Source of the DNA: Methanogenium cariaci JCM 10550
GTDB taxonomy: Archaea; Halobacteriota; Methanomicrobia; Methanomicrobiales; Methanomicrobiaceae
NCBI RefSeq assembly: GCF_001315945.1
Contig: NZ_BBBG01000006.1
Location: forward strand, 1-64,000
Direction: 5' to 3'
DNA: 64,000 nt
Shown in pieces: positions 53,130 to 63,709 of the stretch (within the stretch, counting starts at the first letter, position 1; every line of letters begins with the position of its first letter). A program made the translations under genes and the position numbers. Under the pieces are notes generated by a model. It did not search any database and was not told the DNA's origin. It saw only the letters and a list, made by a program, of their open reading frames with translations.

Positions 53130-53941
53130 ATGACTCCGAACGGCGAGAAGAGAAGCGGGCAGCCCGGCGTTTTGCGCCTCCGTGAGAAAGGGGGGGTAGT
53201 TTCCCTGAGAGCAAAGGCCAGTGCGGCATATTCTCCGCCGGTGAACTGGAGGCCCTTGCAAAGACCGCACGGGACTACGGGCGGGGGGGCGAGGTCTGCA
53301 CGACTGCCCGGCTGAATATTGAGATTCCGGGCATTCAAAGAACGGATGTCCCGGACGCTACAGCTGCCCTCTCTGCGGCGGGTCTTGTGTTGGGAAGCAC
53401 CGGCCCGTCGGTGCGTTCGGTCGTCTCCTGCAAAGGCACCATCTGCCGCCATGGCTGCTGCGATACCTTCGGCCTTGCCCGGCAGCTTGAAGAAAAAGAG
53501 GGGGGGGCCGACCTCTCCCCCCGGAAACTGAAGATTGCCCTTGCGGGCTGTCCGAACAACTGCTCACGGGTGCAGTTCAACGACATCGGATTCATGGGGG
53601 GGCACCGCTTCCCTCGTTTTGACGAGGAGGGATGCAACCGGTGTGGTGCCTGTGAGACGGTCTGCAAAGAGAATGCCATCACCATCGGGGATGACGGCCT
53701 TGTCTTCTCTGCGGAACGCTGCATCGGGTGCGGCGACTGCATCACCACCTGTCCGAAGGATGCCATCGGTATTGCAGAGGAAGGGCTCTCTCTCTTTCTC
53801 GGCGGCCGGGCCGGGCGAAGGATACGTCTCGGCACCGAGGTGAAGGGTCGTGTTGCAGAAGCGGATGCTGCGGAACTCACCGAACGGATCATTACGTATT
53901 TCGCCGCCCATACCCGTGACGGTGAACGGTTGGGCAGGTAA
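53130..53941 (+). CDS. Sulfite reductase-like protein with ferredoxin domain
   Basis: Homologous to the siroheme half of nitrite/sulfite reductases (dissimilatory sulfite reductase-like proteins of methanogens). The [4Fe-4S]-siroheme ligands are seen in CKGTICRHGC and AGCPNNCSRVQF. A bacterial-type ferredoxin domain follows, CNRCGACETVCK and CIGCGDCITTCP. A start at 53130 gives MTPNGEKRSGQPGVLRLREK; frame changes occur near 53190, 53215 and 53285. About 270 residues, so it is smaller than full sulfite reductases; role unproven, possibly sulfite or another small oxyanion reduction. Confidence 0.8.
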
Positions 53942-54000
53942 TGGAGCGGCTGGGAGAACAGGCCGTCCTCAGCGATCTCGGTCTGGATGCCTGAGAGAAA

Positions 54001-54033
54001 TGGGGGATTCCCCCCCGGAACCCGGCTCTTTTT
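54001..54033 (+). terminator. Hairpin and T tract after sulfite reductase-like gene
   Basis: A G5/C7 hairpin around ATT at 54002-54016 is followed by CTCTTTTTG; the T5 at 54029-54033 fits a terminator. Confidence 0.45.
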
Positions 54034-54042
54034 GTATACAGC

Positions 54043-54690
54043 TCACTCTTTTGGATGCGGTTTCTTTTCTGACCTCAGCCAGCGTACGCCCAGATAACAG
54101 AACGGGGTGTCACACAGGGCGACTCCCACCTTCAGCAACCAGTAGGGGATGATCAAAGAAACAATGAACCCTGCGGTATACATCGGGGCGGCTCCGTAGA
54201 ATGCAATGAACATGAAGAGCGTGGTATCGGCCAGCTGACTGAATACGGTCGAGACATTGTTTCTCAGCCAGAGGTGTTTCCCACCGGTCTTCTCCTTGAG
54301 CATGTGGAACGCCCAGACATCATGGGTCTGGCTGATGGCAAAGGAGATGATGCTTGCAATGATGATGCGGACGGAACTGCCGAATACCTCTGTATAACTC
54401 TCTCCGAAGGGATAGCGGTCTGCGGCGGGCAGGGCAACGGAGAGCACCGTCAGAAGCAGGGTAAAAACAAGAGCGGCAACACCTGCGGCCACCAATGCAG
54501 AAGAGAGGCGTTTGCCGTGCACATCTGCGATGATATCCGTCACCAGAAAGGTGATCGGGTAGGAGATGATCCCGACAGCAACGACGATACCCGCAATCTC
54601 AACGATCTTGTTGCCAAGCAGGTTGGCGGCGACCAGTGCGGCAATATATAGTGCGATTAAAAACAGTGTCTTCTCTTCTATCGTCCTTAA
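54043..54690 (-). CDS. Queuosine precursor transporter (YhhQ/DUF165 type)
   Basis: About 210 residues with six membrane helices. FLVTDIIADVHGKR and the later ISQTHDVWAFHMLKEKTG match the YhhQ/QPTR family, which imports deazapurine precursors for modified tRNA; in archaea these feed archaeosine. The uninterrupted frame has its first ATG-like start at 54543, but homology (LFLIALYIAALVAANLLGNK) runs upstream to about 54690, where I see no good start; a small indel is likely. Confidence 0.72.
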   Translation of the reverse strand, partial: LRTIEEKTLFLIALYIAALVAANLLGNKIVEIAGIVVAVGIISYPITFLVTDIIADVHGKRLSSALVAAGVAALVFTLLLTVLSVALPAADRYPFGESYTEVFGSSVRIIIASIISFAISQTHDVWAFHMLKEKTGGKHLWLRNNVSTVFSQLADTTLFMFIAFYGAAPMYTAGFIVSLIIPYWLLKVGVALCDTPFCYLGVRWLRSEKKPHPKE

Positions 54691-54970
54691 AATAGCAAAT
54701 CACCTTATTAATTCCATGAATGTCAGAATGCTGCATTACATGTCGTAATCCGGAGAAATAAAGGAATTCATCAGAGGTGAAATATATTGAGGTATCTGTC
54801 CGGATATGCTGCCGCAGTTTTTCACTATACGCCCTTTTGCCCATGAATCACGATTGGCAGCCGGGGATCTTTCCGGGCCACCGTCGGTCGGGAAATAACC
54901 CCCCCGGACACCGGTATCTCACAACCCTTTATTATAGTATAAATGCATCTCTTCCCCCCCGAGTGATCGT

Positions 54971-57704
54971 ATGAACCGTCCCCCCCGGCTCATTGTTGCT
55001 GTCATCGCCCTTCTGGCCATTGTACTGGTTGTGTTCGGTTTCCTCGGCGACTGGTACTGGTTTACTGCCGTCGGGTATGAGGATGTATTCCTCTCGATTC
55101 TGTCGATTCGGATCGTGCTGTTTCTCATCGCGTCTGCGGTATTCTTTGGATTTGCCTATGTGAATATCCGGTATGCGGCCAAAAACGCTGCCCGCATGCA
55201 GGGAGAGTCCACGGACGGGTTTTCGATTGCTGTCTTCTTTGCCGGGTTATTGGCGTTCTTTACCGGGCTGAGTGCCTCCGGTGCGTGGGATACCGTATTT
55301 AAATATCTGAATCAGGCCCCCCCGTTTGGTATCTCAGACCCGATATTCGGGTTTGACGTCGGATTTTATGTATTTTCACTCCCGTTCTACAACCTTCTTC
55401 TGAATCTTTGTATCGTCCTCTTTATCCTGACTCTGATACTCTCCGCCCTTCCCTATCTCCTGAATCTTCCCGGCGATATCTTAAGAAGCAAGATCTTCTC
55501 CCGGCCGGAAGGGGGGGAGGGGGGGAAACTGAATATGTGGATGTTTCTCCCTTCACCCGGATGCTGAAGGCATATCTTCCGCAGTTAAACGCCCTGCTCT
55601 TTCTCACCTTCGCTGGTCTTGCCCTCCGTCTCTGGCTTGCCCGGTTTGATCTGCTCTTCTCTGAGACCGGTGCGGTGGTCGGGGCCGGGTATACCGCAGT
55701 TCATATCACCCTTCCGGTGCTCACCATCCTTTCCGGTGTGGGCTTCGTCATCGGTGTCGGGTTTCTGGTCAATGAGAAGTTCGAACGCATTGAAGTCATC
55801 ACCTATGGCATTGCCGCCTTTGTTGCGATCGCGTTTATCGGGATGGTGGCAGGCGTGGTTGTGCAGACGTTGATCGTTGAACCCGATGAGCTGAATCTGG
55901 AGGAGGAATATCTCAACTATAACATCGGCTTCACCCTTGCCGCCTACGACCTTGATACGGCTGATGAGGCACTCTTCCCGGTTGCGTATAACCTTACGGC
56001 AGCCGACATCAGGGAGAACAGCGCCACCATCAAGAACATCCGTCTCTGGGACTGGCGGCCGCTCAAGACCACCTACGAACAGCTGCAGCTCTTCCGGACC
56101 TACTATGATTTCAACGATATCGATGTGGACCGCTATCACTTCGACGGCACCTACAAGGAGGTGCTTGTCTCGGCGCGGGAGATGAACATACGGGGTCTCC
56201 AGCCGCAGGCGCAGACGTGGGTAAACACCCATCTGATCTATACTCACGGCTACGGGGCGGTGATGAACCCGGTCGATGAAGTGACGGACGACGGCCTGCC
56301 GGTCTTCTATCTCAAGGATATCCCACCGGTCTCGCCCTATTTCACGCTTGACGAGCCACGGATTTATTATGGCGAGGAGACAGGCAACTATGTGGTGACC
56401 GATACCACCACCGACGAGTTTGACTATCCGGCCGAGACCAGAACGCCTACCATATATATGACGGTACCGGCGGTGTTGGTCTGGATAATCTGGTAACACG
56501 ACTCATCTATGCACTGAAATTCGGGTCTGTCGAGCTTTTGGTGTCAGGTTCGCTCACGGATAAGAGCAAAATCCTCTTCCACCGGAGTATCGCCGACCGT
56601 GCACGGACCATCGCTCCGTTTCTCTCCTATGATGCTGACCCCCCCTACATCGTGGTGGTCGATGACCGCCTCTACTGGATCATTGATGCCTACACCACTG
56701 CGAACCGTTTCCCATATTCGGAACCGTATTCTGTCTCGACGGTCGGGGGCCAGCGGCTGAACTACATCCGGAACAGTGTGAAAGTGGTCGTTGATGCCTA
56801 CAACGGGGATGTTACCTACTATGTCGTTGATCCCGAAGACCCGCTCATTCGGACTTATGACAATATCTTCCCCCCCGGCTTCTTCAAAGCGTTTGCAGAG
56901 ATGCCCGACGCTCTGAAGGGCCATGTCCGCTATCCGCAGGGGCTCTTTCAGGTGCAGGCAGCGCTCTATGCCACCTATCACATGAAGGACCCGCGTGTCT
57001 TCTACAACAAAGAGGACGCATGGGTCATCCCGGACGAAATATATCGGGGCTCCCGTCAGCGGATGGATCCCTACTATGTCATCATGAATCTGCCCGGTGA
57101 GGAGGCGGAGGAGTTCATCCTGATGCTTCCCTTCACCCCCCCGAGAAACAAGGAGAATATGATCGGCTGGATGGCTGCCCGGTCAGACGGGGCTGCCTAT
57201 GGCTCTCTTGTTGTCTACCAGTTCTCCAAGCAGGAGCTCACCTACGGGCCGATGCAGATTGAGGCACGAATTGATCAGGATACCGAGATATCGCAGGACA
57301 TTACGCTCTGGTCGCAGTCGGGTTCGTCGGTGCTCCGGGGCAATACGCTCGTCATACCCATCGAGGATTCGATCATCTATGTCGAACCTCTGTACCTGGA
57401 GGCAACGGAGAAGGGGACGCTCCCGCAGCTCAAGCGGGTGATCGTTGCCTATGGTGACCGGCTGACGATGCAGGATACGCTGGGTGAGGCGCTGGCGGTC
57501 ATCTTCGGTGGTGAGACAGGTGATATCAGCGATACCGGAGAGGCTGGTATCGGTGACCTGCCGCCGGTGAGCGAGAACGACCGGGAGAAGCTTGTCCGGA
57601 TTGCCGAACTCTATGATCTGGCCAGCCAGGCCCTCGATGATGGGGGGGATCTCGGCCTCTATCAGAAATATTTCGATGAGATTGGCAGGGTTGCGGCATC
57701 CTGA
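54971..57704 (+). CDS. UPF0182 family membrane protein
   Basis: The large protein begins MNRPPRLIVAVIALLAIVLV and has about seven membrane helices, then a long soluble domain outside the membrane with segments such as NIRLWDWRPLKTTYEQLQLF, FNDIDVDRYHFDGTYKEV and IVVVDDRLYWIIDAYT. It matches UPF0182 (COG1615), whose function is unknown. Frame changes lie at the G7 runs near 55511-55525, near 56470-56490 and 56530. About 910 residues, normal for the family. Confidence 0.87.
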
Positions 57705-57770
57705 ATCCTCTGTCACAAACCGCATCCTTTCTTTCGTTCGAAGTCCAACTATTTTTCAGGAGTATACGAG

Positions 57771-58378
57771 ATGAATACTGAGCACGAGCGCGCTGTAATA
57801 GACGAGGCCGTCCGCACCTGCACCCGCTGCCCTCTCGCGGAGACACGAACCAACGCCGTTCCGGGCGAGGGGCCCGTTCCCGCCCGCATCCTGTTCATTG
57901 GCGAGGCGCCCGGCAGGAATGAAGATACTAAAGGTGTCCCCCCTTTGTGGGCCGGGCCGGGAACATCCTCAATGGCCTCCTTGAAGAGATCGGCGTTGTC
58001 CGGGATGAGGTCTTCATCACCAATATCGTCAAGTGCCGTCCGCCCAAGAATCGTGACCCGAACCCGGAGGAGATTGAGGCCTGTCGACCCTACCTTGACA
58101 GCCAGCTCTCCCTTATTCGTCCAATGGTGATCGTCCCCCCCCTTGGGCGGTTTGCGATGCGCTGGGTGCTTGAGTCCTATGGCATTGCCCCCGGCCCCCC
58201 CATATCAGAGGTGCATGGCAAAATCTTTCGGATCCAGACGATCACCGGTGAGCGGGTTGTTATTCCTGTCTATCACCCGGCGGCCACTATCTACCGGCCC
58301 GCGTTCCGTGAGATACTTGCGGCGGACTTCGAGACCATCCGGAGTGTGATCGAAGACCCCCGGCCCGTGACGGAGTGA
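57771..58378 (+). CDS. Uracil-DNA glycosylase, family 4 type
   Basis: The enzyme removes uracil from DNA. Motif A is FIGEAPGRNEDTKGVPF, and the late His motif YHPAA is present. Iron-sulfur Cys ligands appear in CTRCPLAE, KCRPPKN and EACRPYL. A CAGGAG site precedes the ATG. Breaks occur near 57940 (CCCCC run) and 58135-58142, 58194-58200. About 200 residues, the family size. It overlaps closely with the next gene and may share its transcript. Confidence 0.92.
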
Positions 58379-58382
58379 TGCA

Positions 58383-58979
58383 ATGAAGGTCATCGGGATC
58401 ACCGGGAGTCCGCGGGCAGGCGGGAACACCGATACCCTGCTCAAAGCACTTCTGGAGGGGGGGGCAGCCTCTGAGGGAGTTGAAACGGAGGCTGTTTCTC
58501 TTCGCGACTACACCATTGCTCCCTGCACGGGATGTGAACGCTGCCGAAAAGATCTCACCTGCACCCGGTTTTACGACGGCATGCACCTTCTCTATCCGAA
58601 GATTGAGGAGGCAGATGGCATCATTCTTGGTTCGCCTACCTACAACTACAATATCACCCCCCCGGAGATGAAGGCTTTCATTGACCGCCTTTACCCCCCC
58701 TACTACCGGTTCACGGGAGTTCGGCCTGGTCCGTATTCGAGCTTTTTTACCAGCCTTGGCAGGAAGGCGCTGGTCTTTTCGGTGGCCGAGCAGACAAAAC
58801 CTGCAGAACGGGGCTTTGTCATAGAAGCGATGCAGCGACCGCTTGAGGCACTGGGTTTTGAGGTGACAGATACTCTGCCGGCTGAAGGTTACTTTGAGAA
58901 GAGAGCAATCGCCGGGGACTCCGCCGTGCAGGAAAGGGCACGGGAGGCCGGAAGGCGGTTTGCCCGTGGGCTTATCTGA
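58383..58979 (+). CDS. Iron-sulfur flavoprotein/FMN reductase family
   Basis: The FMN-binding loop is ITGSPRAGGNTDTLL, and CTGCERCRKDLTC provides the compact Cys motif (CxxCxxCx5C) of the Isf family of methanogens, which reduces O2, H2O2 or quinone-like acceptors with electrons from ferredoxin. SPTYNYNITPPEMKAFIDR is also typical. The gene is open through its length, four bases after the glycosylase gene. C7 runs at about 58657 and 58694 add prolines. Confidence 0.87.
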   Translation: MKVIGITGSPRAGGNTDTLLKALLEGGAASEGVETEAVSLRDYTIAPCTGCERCRKDLTCTRFYDGMHLLYPKIEEADGIILGSPTYNYNITPPEMKAFIDRLYPPYYRFTGVRPGPYSSFFTSLGRKALVFSVAEQTKPAERGFVIEAMQRPLEALGFEVTDTLPAEGYFEKRAIAGDSAVQERAREAGRRFARGLI

Positions 58980-59540
58980 ACGGGCTGACTGTTTTCTGCC
59001 TTTTCCAGACGTTTTGGGGTCACCTGTCTCATCCCTGTTTTTTGTCACCCTTTTTCACCCTCTTTGCCTCCCTGTGTTTGGGAATCGGGAGGTGATATGG
59101 ACGTATATTTTGCTCTTTTTTACTGCCGGAAAAAAGACGCATGTAATGCCTTTTATTTGCTAAAAATACGGATGATTGCAGACTACTGAGGGGGGGTCGC
59201 TATTGGTGGGCATTTTGGGAGGATGTATTACCGTCTCGACTGAGAACTGCCCACTCCGGGCTTCTGTGTGGACATGTTTTTCCGGGGGCACAGGATCTAT
59301 TTGGGTTATTTAGGCATTGCTTAACCAGGTGCCAGGATTTTGTCCAAAGTAATGAGAATCATACACTGCAGCTGAGAACAAACAACAAATCCGGTGCCCA
59401 TCACTCAGAAAATAATATGAATTCCGTGTTATATTCCGGTTGTCGCGGGTCCGGATACTTCAACATTCACCACAAGGAGTCCCCCCCGGTCTTTAGGCTG
59501 GGGTAGTTGACAGGTTGTTTATCTCAAAGAAGGAAAGGGT
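58980..59540. other. Intergenic region
   Basis: No gene recognised. It falls steadily in GC toward the transposase remnant. Confidence 0.4.
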
Positions 59541-59939
59541 GCATCAACAGTCCGCAGATTAAAATCCGATCTCTCAGAGTATCGGAAAATTCCTGTCAAT
59601 ATATCTCAAATCTGTTGTAATACGTCTCCTGCATTTATTCGTGGAATAACAGATGATTTTCCCAAAGCAGAGATCACATTCGATAAATCTCGCATTATGA
59701 AAATCGAGAATGATATGGTGGATTCGGTCAGAAGAGACGAACCGAGAGGAACAATAGACTGCTCAAAAAATATGATACATCCGGCTGAAAAATCCGTCTC
59801 GATGAATTACAAAGCGACAAAAAAACGGGGGGGAACTCTTAAAGAGATGAATTTGAAGATGGCAGGAGCATATAGTACCTCTATAGGCCAAATGGCAAAT
59901 CTGGTTTATCCACTGTTCAAAGATGGACAATTAAATTAA
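59541..59939 (+). pseudogene. ISL3-type transposase remnant
   Basis: The frame reads ASTVRRLKSDLSEYRKIPVN, then FIRGITDDFPKAEITFDKSR with IMKIENDMVDSVRRDEPR. This resembles the DDE core of ISL3 transposases around P-x-A-x-I-x-FD-x-F-H-x-x-K and N-x-x-D-x-VRR-x-E, but the F-H pair has become S-R and both the N-terminus and the C-terminus are lost. It is inactive and degenerate. No terminal inverted repeats were found. Confidence 0.6.
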
Positions 59940-60516
59940 AAATAATTTGTTCTTAATTAAATAATATTTATCTTAGATGTGATGATGTATGCTCAAAAGT
60001 GGGTTGCTGTGGGGGGGAGTTCGTTTTTTCAGCAGGATCGAATAGAATTTAGAGTTCCAGGTATTTGGAAAATAGTCTTCAAATCTCTCCTGACCTTGGG
60101 CTTAAATTTCAGACGGCGCAGGCGTTTTGGGAATATAATTCACCTTTAATTCGTACGGATGGCCGACTGTCAAATTCAATGCTGGCTTTTTTGGAGGTTT
60201 AGGAGGATAAACTACTTTCGTGGGCCAAATGGCGACCTATATAAGGGCAATCCACTTATTGAAGACGAATGACAATATTAAAATAAATTGATGTAGATCA
60301 AATTAAATTGTCCATTCCTGTGATAATGTATAACCACAAGGGAGCTGCTGTTCAAATTCATCTTTTTCAGCAGGATTATACAGGTCTGGGCAGATTTGGA
60401 GTTATGGGAGTATACTATATGTTACACTATCTTTGTGGATCTTTTGATAGTGATTTAGCATCATGTCACCCCCATTTGTCCAATAATTTAAATCAGATAA
60501 TTGGAGGAATTAACAA
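59940..60516. other. AT-rich region before PQQ-type gene
   Basis: No gene recognised. TTTTTCAGCAGGAT occurs at 60025 and 60343, and both copies are followed by imperfect matches, a weak sign of an old repeat. AGGAGG-like GGAGGA lies at 60503-60508 before the next ATG. Confidence 0.35.
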
Positions 60517-61972
60517 ATGAAAAGAACAATGATGCTCTTAATTGCAGCATTAATGGTGCTGGCGATTTGTGTGCCGGCGGCAATGGCAGCAGACTATCCT
60601 CAGAATGGGCAGTTCATAGCATTCTATGATGAAGATCAGATTGCAAAGGACAGCTCTTCATCAAAAGATGGAGGTACAACCTTTGTTAACCCTGATGCGA
60701 CGAAGAAGGCGACTACACTTGTCAGCACAGTTACGAGAACCGATCCGGGAAATGACTGGCCGCAGTTTCATCGTTACGTGAAAAATGCAGGCAACTCTCC
60801 ATGCAATGCTCTTCCGCAGAGCAACCCTACAGTATATGATTTTGATGACCGAGAGGTCATAGGTACTATCAACCCGGTAATAGAGAACGGTAAAATTCTT
60901 GTTTTAACAGGCTATTCGGGATTCGACGAGCCTCAGGCCCTTACGGAGATCAACCTGACATGTATCTATGAGAACAATATGACTGTCGCCTGGGACTTTG
61001 CACTTCCACGCACTGTCCACTACGGTTCATGGTCGTCACCGGCAACCGACGGGACATATGCCTATGCGGCATCTGACAACAAATTATACTGTGTCAACCT
61101 TGCAACCGGGACAGAAGTCTGGAACTTCACGACACTCAAGTCGGCATCCTGCAACGGCGGCCCGACTATTGGCGGGAACTATGTCTTCTGCAGTGACTGG
61201 GATTCAAGCAACTGCAACTACTACTGTCTTGACAAGGACGATGGTGGCCTGAACTGGATATTCAATGACTCCTGTACAACAAAAGATTCGGGGGTATTTC
61301 CAGGCAACACCTGCGTATGAATCTGTCAGCGGTAATGAGTATGTGTACCTGACCGGATGGGGATATAACAACGTTTCCCAGCAGGCAGGCTACCTGTACA
61401 AGGTCAATGTGGCCACCGGAGCAGAGGTATGGAGTGTGGAGGAATCAGGAAAAGGTGCTTTCTGCGGCTCCCCCCCTGCTTTAGATTGCTCAAATGTCTA
61501 TGTGACATCATATGATTTCTCTACTGATGGATATCTGTTTAAGTATTCGAAGAGAAATGGTGCTTCTGCGGGTAGTGTACAGATTGAACGCACCGATGCC
61601 ACGCCTGCCATAGATACTACGAACGGCCTCATTTATGTGTCCGGCGGATGGAACGGTGGTGACTGGGGGGGCAGTACACCTCCGGGTGTCAGATGTTTCT
61701 ACACGAACAACCTGACACAGAAGTGGGGGGGCAGAGTAAATGAAAGCATGGGCGGATGGACATGCTCCGTATCCCTTGGGGGGGACGGACTGGCGTTTGT
61801 CGGAAAGGAGTCGGGCGACATGAATTCATTCTGTTACAACACGACATATGCCCTCAATGCATTGACTGGTGAGACTGAGTGGTCCTATTCACAAGGGGGC
61901 GCAACCGCGGCCATTGCAAATGATAAGATTTACACAGTCGGAAACAACGGTCACCTCTATAGATTCAGCTGA
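60517..61972 (+). CDS. Secreted PQQ-type beta-propeller protein
   Basis: A clear signal peptide (MKRTMMLLIAALMVLAICVP, cleavage near AMA-A) precedes a repeat protein with several PQQ-like propeller blades, for example YAASDNKLYCVNLATGTEVW and LYKVNVATGAEVWS. No catalytic residues are known for such archaeal proteins; they are probably exposed and may bind carbohydrate or other surfaces. The frame breaks at the G5 run near 61290-61294 (four G restore DSGYFQATPAYE). About 480 residues, AT-richer than the core genome. Confidence 0.78.
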
Positions 61973-62640
61973 TCCTGCAATGTTTCAGTGGCAGTATAAG
62001 GGATGACTTTGTCATCTCTTTTTACATGATCCTGTGCAAGGATCCTCCTTACACCGGATCATGATTTTCCTGTCCATCACAATTCTCATCTCATGTAAAA
62101 TCTTAATTCGTTCATCAATAAGGAATGAAATTGTGTCAAACGCCTTTTATGAAACCGTTCTTTGAAGTCTCCAACTATAGGGAGGTTTTGATATCACTTC
62201 CCTCGTTAAAATCTTCGCGGGCAAAAGATCTATGCAGGATTATCATGTCTATATCCATTTTTGAACGGTTTTTTCTGCAAGATTTAACGATTTTGCGATT
62301 ATAGATCTAAATATTTTCTTACCTTTCCGGATATCAATTCTGCACACCCGATATATTATTCCGCATCCTCTTCAAAATATTCGGATGGCGTCAAAGCGAA
62401 AATCCCTGGGTCTGGTCGTTTCGTGAAGTGAATGTGTAGGGGGGGTTGCGAACCGAAGGGGCTTTGCCCCCCTTTCGAAACCCCCCCGGAGACAATTTCA
62501 GAATCTGAATCATATTCAAAACGATGTAATGATTCAGAATTCAGGACAATCTAACGGCCCTGTAAAATGAACAGCTCCCGGTAAACGGAAGCCAAAAAAT
62601 ATAAAAAGATTTTTATTAGGATTGGTGCTTTTATTCGTCT
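61973..62640. other. Intergenic region
   Basis: No gene recognised apart from a palindrome at 62439-62487. The AT-rich middle (62240-62360) has no clear structure. Confidence 0.4.
62439..62487. repeat. Imperfect GC palindrome
   Basis: G7-TT and its complement AACCCCCCC enclose a second arm pair AGGGG/CCCCCT around a CTTTG loop. Such GC hairpins in intergenic sequence resemble repetitive palindromic elements or strong terminators; only one copy is visible here. Confidence 0.55.
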
Positions 62641-63644
62641 TCATCCGGGATTGGTTATATTTGCCTCCGAAAATCTGTTTCTTATCAGTTCGTATCCGGG
62701 TAGACAAGGCTCATCAGCAAACTCAAAATACCTCCTCGTCATCATTGGGGGGGTTGGTGCTGTAGACAAGGTCTCCGCGTGCAAGAATCTGACCTGATGG
62801 TCTGTGGGATAGTATCCACTCGTTGCCGGTACCCGGTTCGATTCCAAAACTTTGTCTTACGCCGTCATTATAGGAATTTATTGCCCATGCTTTGCACGTT
62901 GGGGGGGTTCTCCCATCCATTGCGACTTCAAACCGGTCTCCTGTACGTATGATCGTATCATCGGAGTTTCGGGGGGGTTTATCTTGGTGAAATATCCCTC
63001 CTTGTTAATACTGCCTGCAATAGATTGTTCATATTCTGTCAACAAATCATCAAGATCATTTTCAGTGTAGCCTCCTGATATATCGAGTCCGGTATATGTG
63101 ATGGTCTTTGTCCATGGTCCATATTCGTCCGAGCCTTCAATAACCTGAACTATGTCTCCTGAACTGTACTCCGAGCCGGGAATTCTTGCATAGGATGAGC
63201 CCGATCCCCCTCTTTTGGAACTATAATCTATTACAATGCCGAGATCGTTTGAGCTGAATCCCATCTGGAGGTCTTTGAGATCGATAGGATCTCCTCCCGT
63301 GTGAGTAAATACAAGGCCTTGTGGATCTCCTGCCTCCAGCAGAATGCTGATTCCTCCGTGACCTATGGCATAATCCTGCTCACTTACAAAACCGTCATCG
63401 TGCCAGATCCAATGTTCATGGGCCATCGAATCTATGTTGATGGTTTTATATGTTGTTCCAGTTGTACTGAAATCCATCACAGGTTCTGAAAAAGTTACAC
63501 TCGGCCTGTCTTCTTGTCCATTCCCATATCGCCGGCGAAGCCTGAGACTACCGCTGCGATTATTATTGTCACAACAAGCATCAGCATCACGCCGATGACA
63601 GGTGATACTGCCTCCTGTCTGAGACAATTATTTTTATGTTTCAT
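62641..63644 (-). CDS. Archaeal type IV pilin-like protein
   Basis: The ATG at 63642-63644 follows GGAG by about 8 bases. The N-terminus has a short basic leader and a class III cleavage site, then AVSPVIGVMLMLVVTIIIAA, which is the archaeal pilin (DUF1628-like) helix. The rest is a large beta-rich domain, for example GGSGSSYARIPGSEYSSGDI. One base is missing near 63520, and C7 runs near 62905, 62970 and 62747 break the 3' part. Cleaved by a prepilin peptidase, it probably forms or decorates surface filaments. Confidence 0.85.
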
Positions 63645-63709
63645 TTTAATCTCCTGAAAAAATGTAATTTTAAGTCCAAATTGAAAAAAATTTGGCTGGA
63701 TTACATAAG
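63645..63709. other. Spacer between pilin genes
   Basis: AT-rich, with a poly-A/T stretch and no gene. Confidence 0.4.

Noticed and set aside
60308-60520. Short ORF before the propeller gene
   Set aside because: No domain, no ribosome-binding site of note, and its end overlaps the leader of the next gene.
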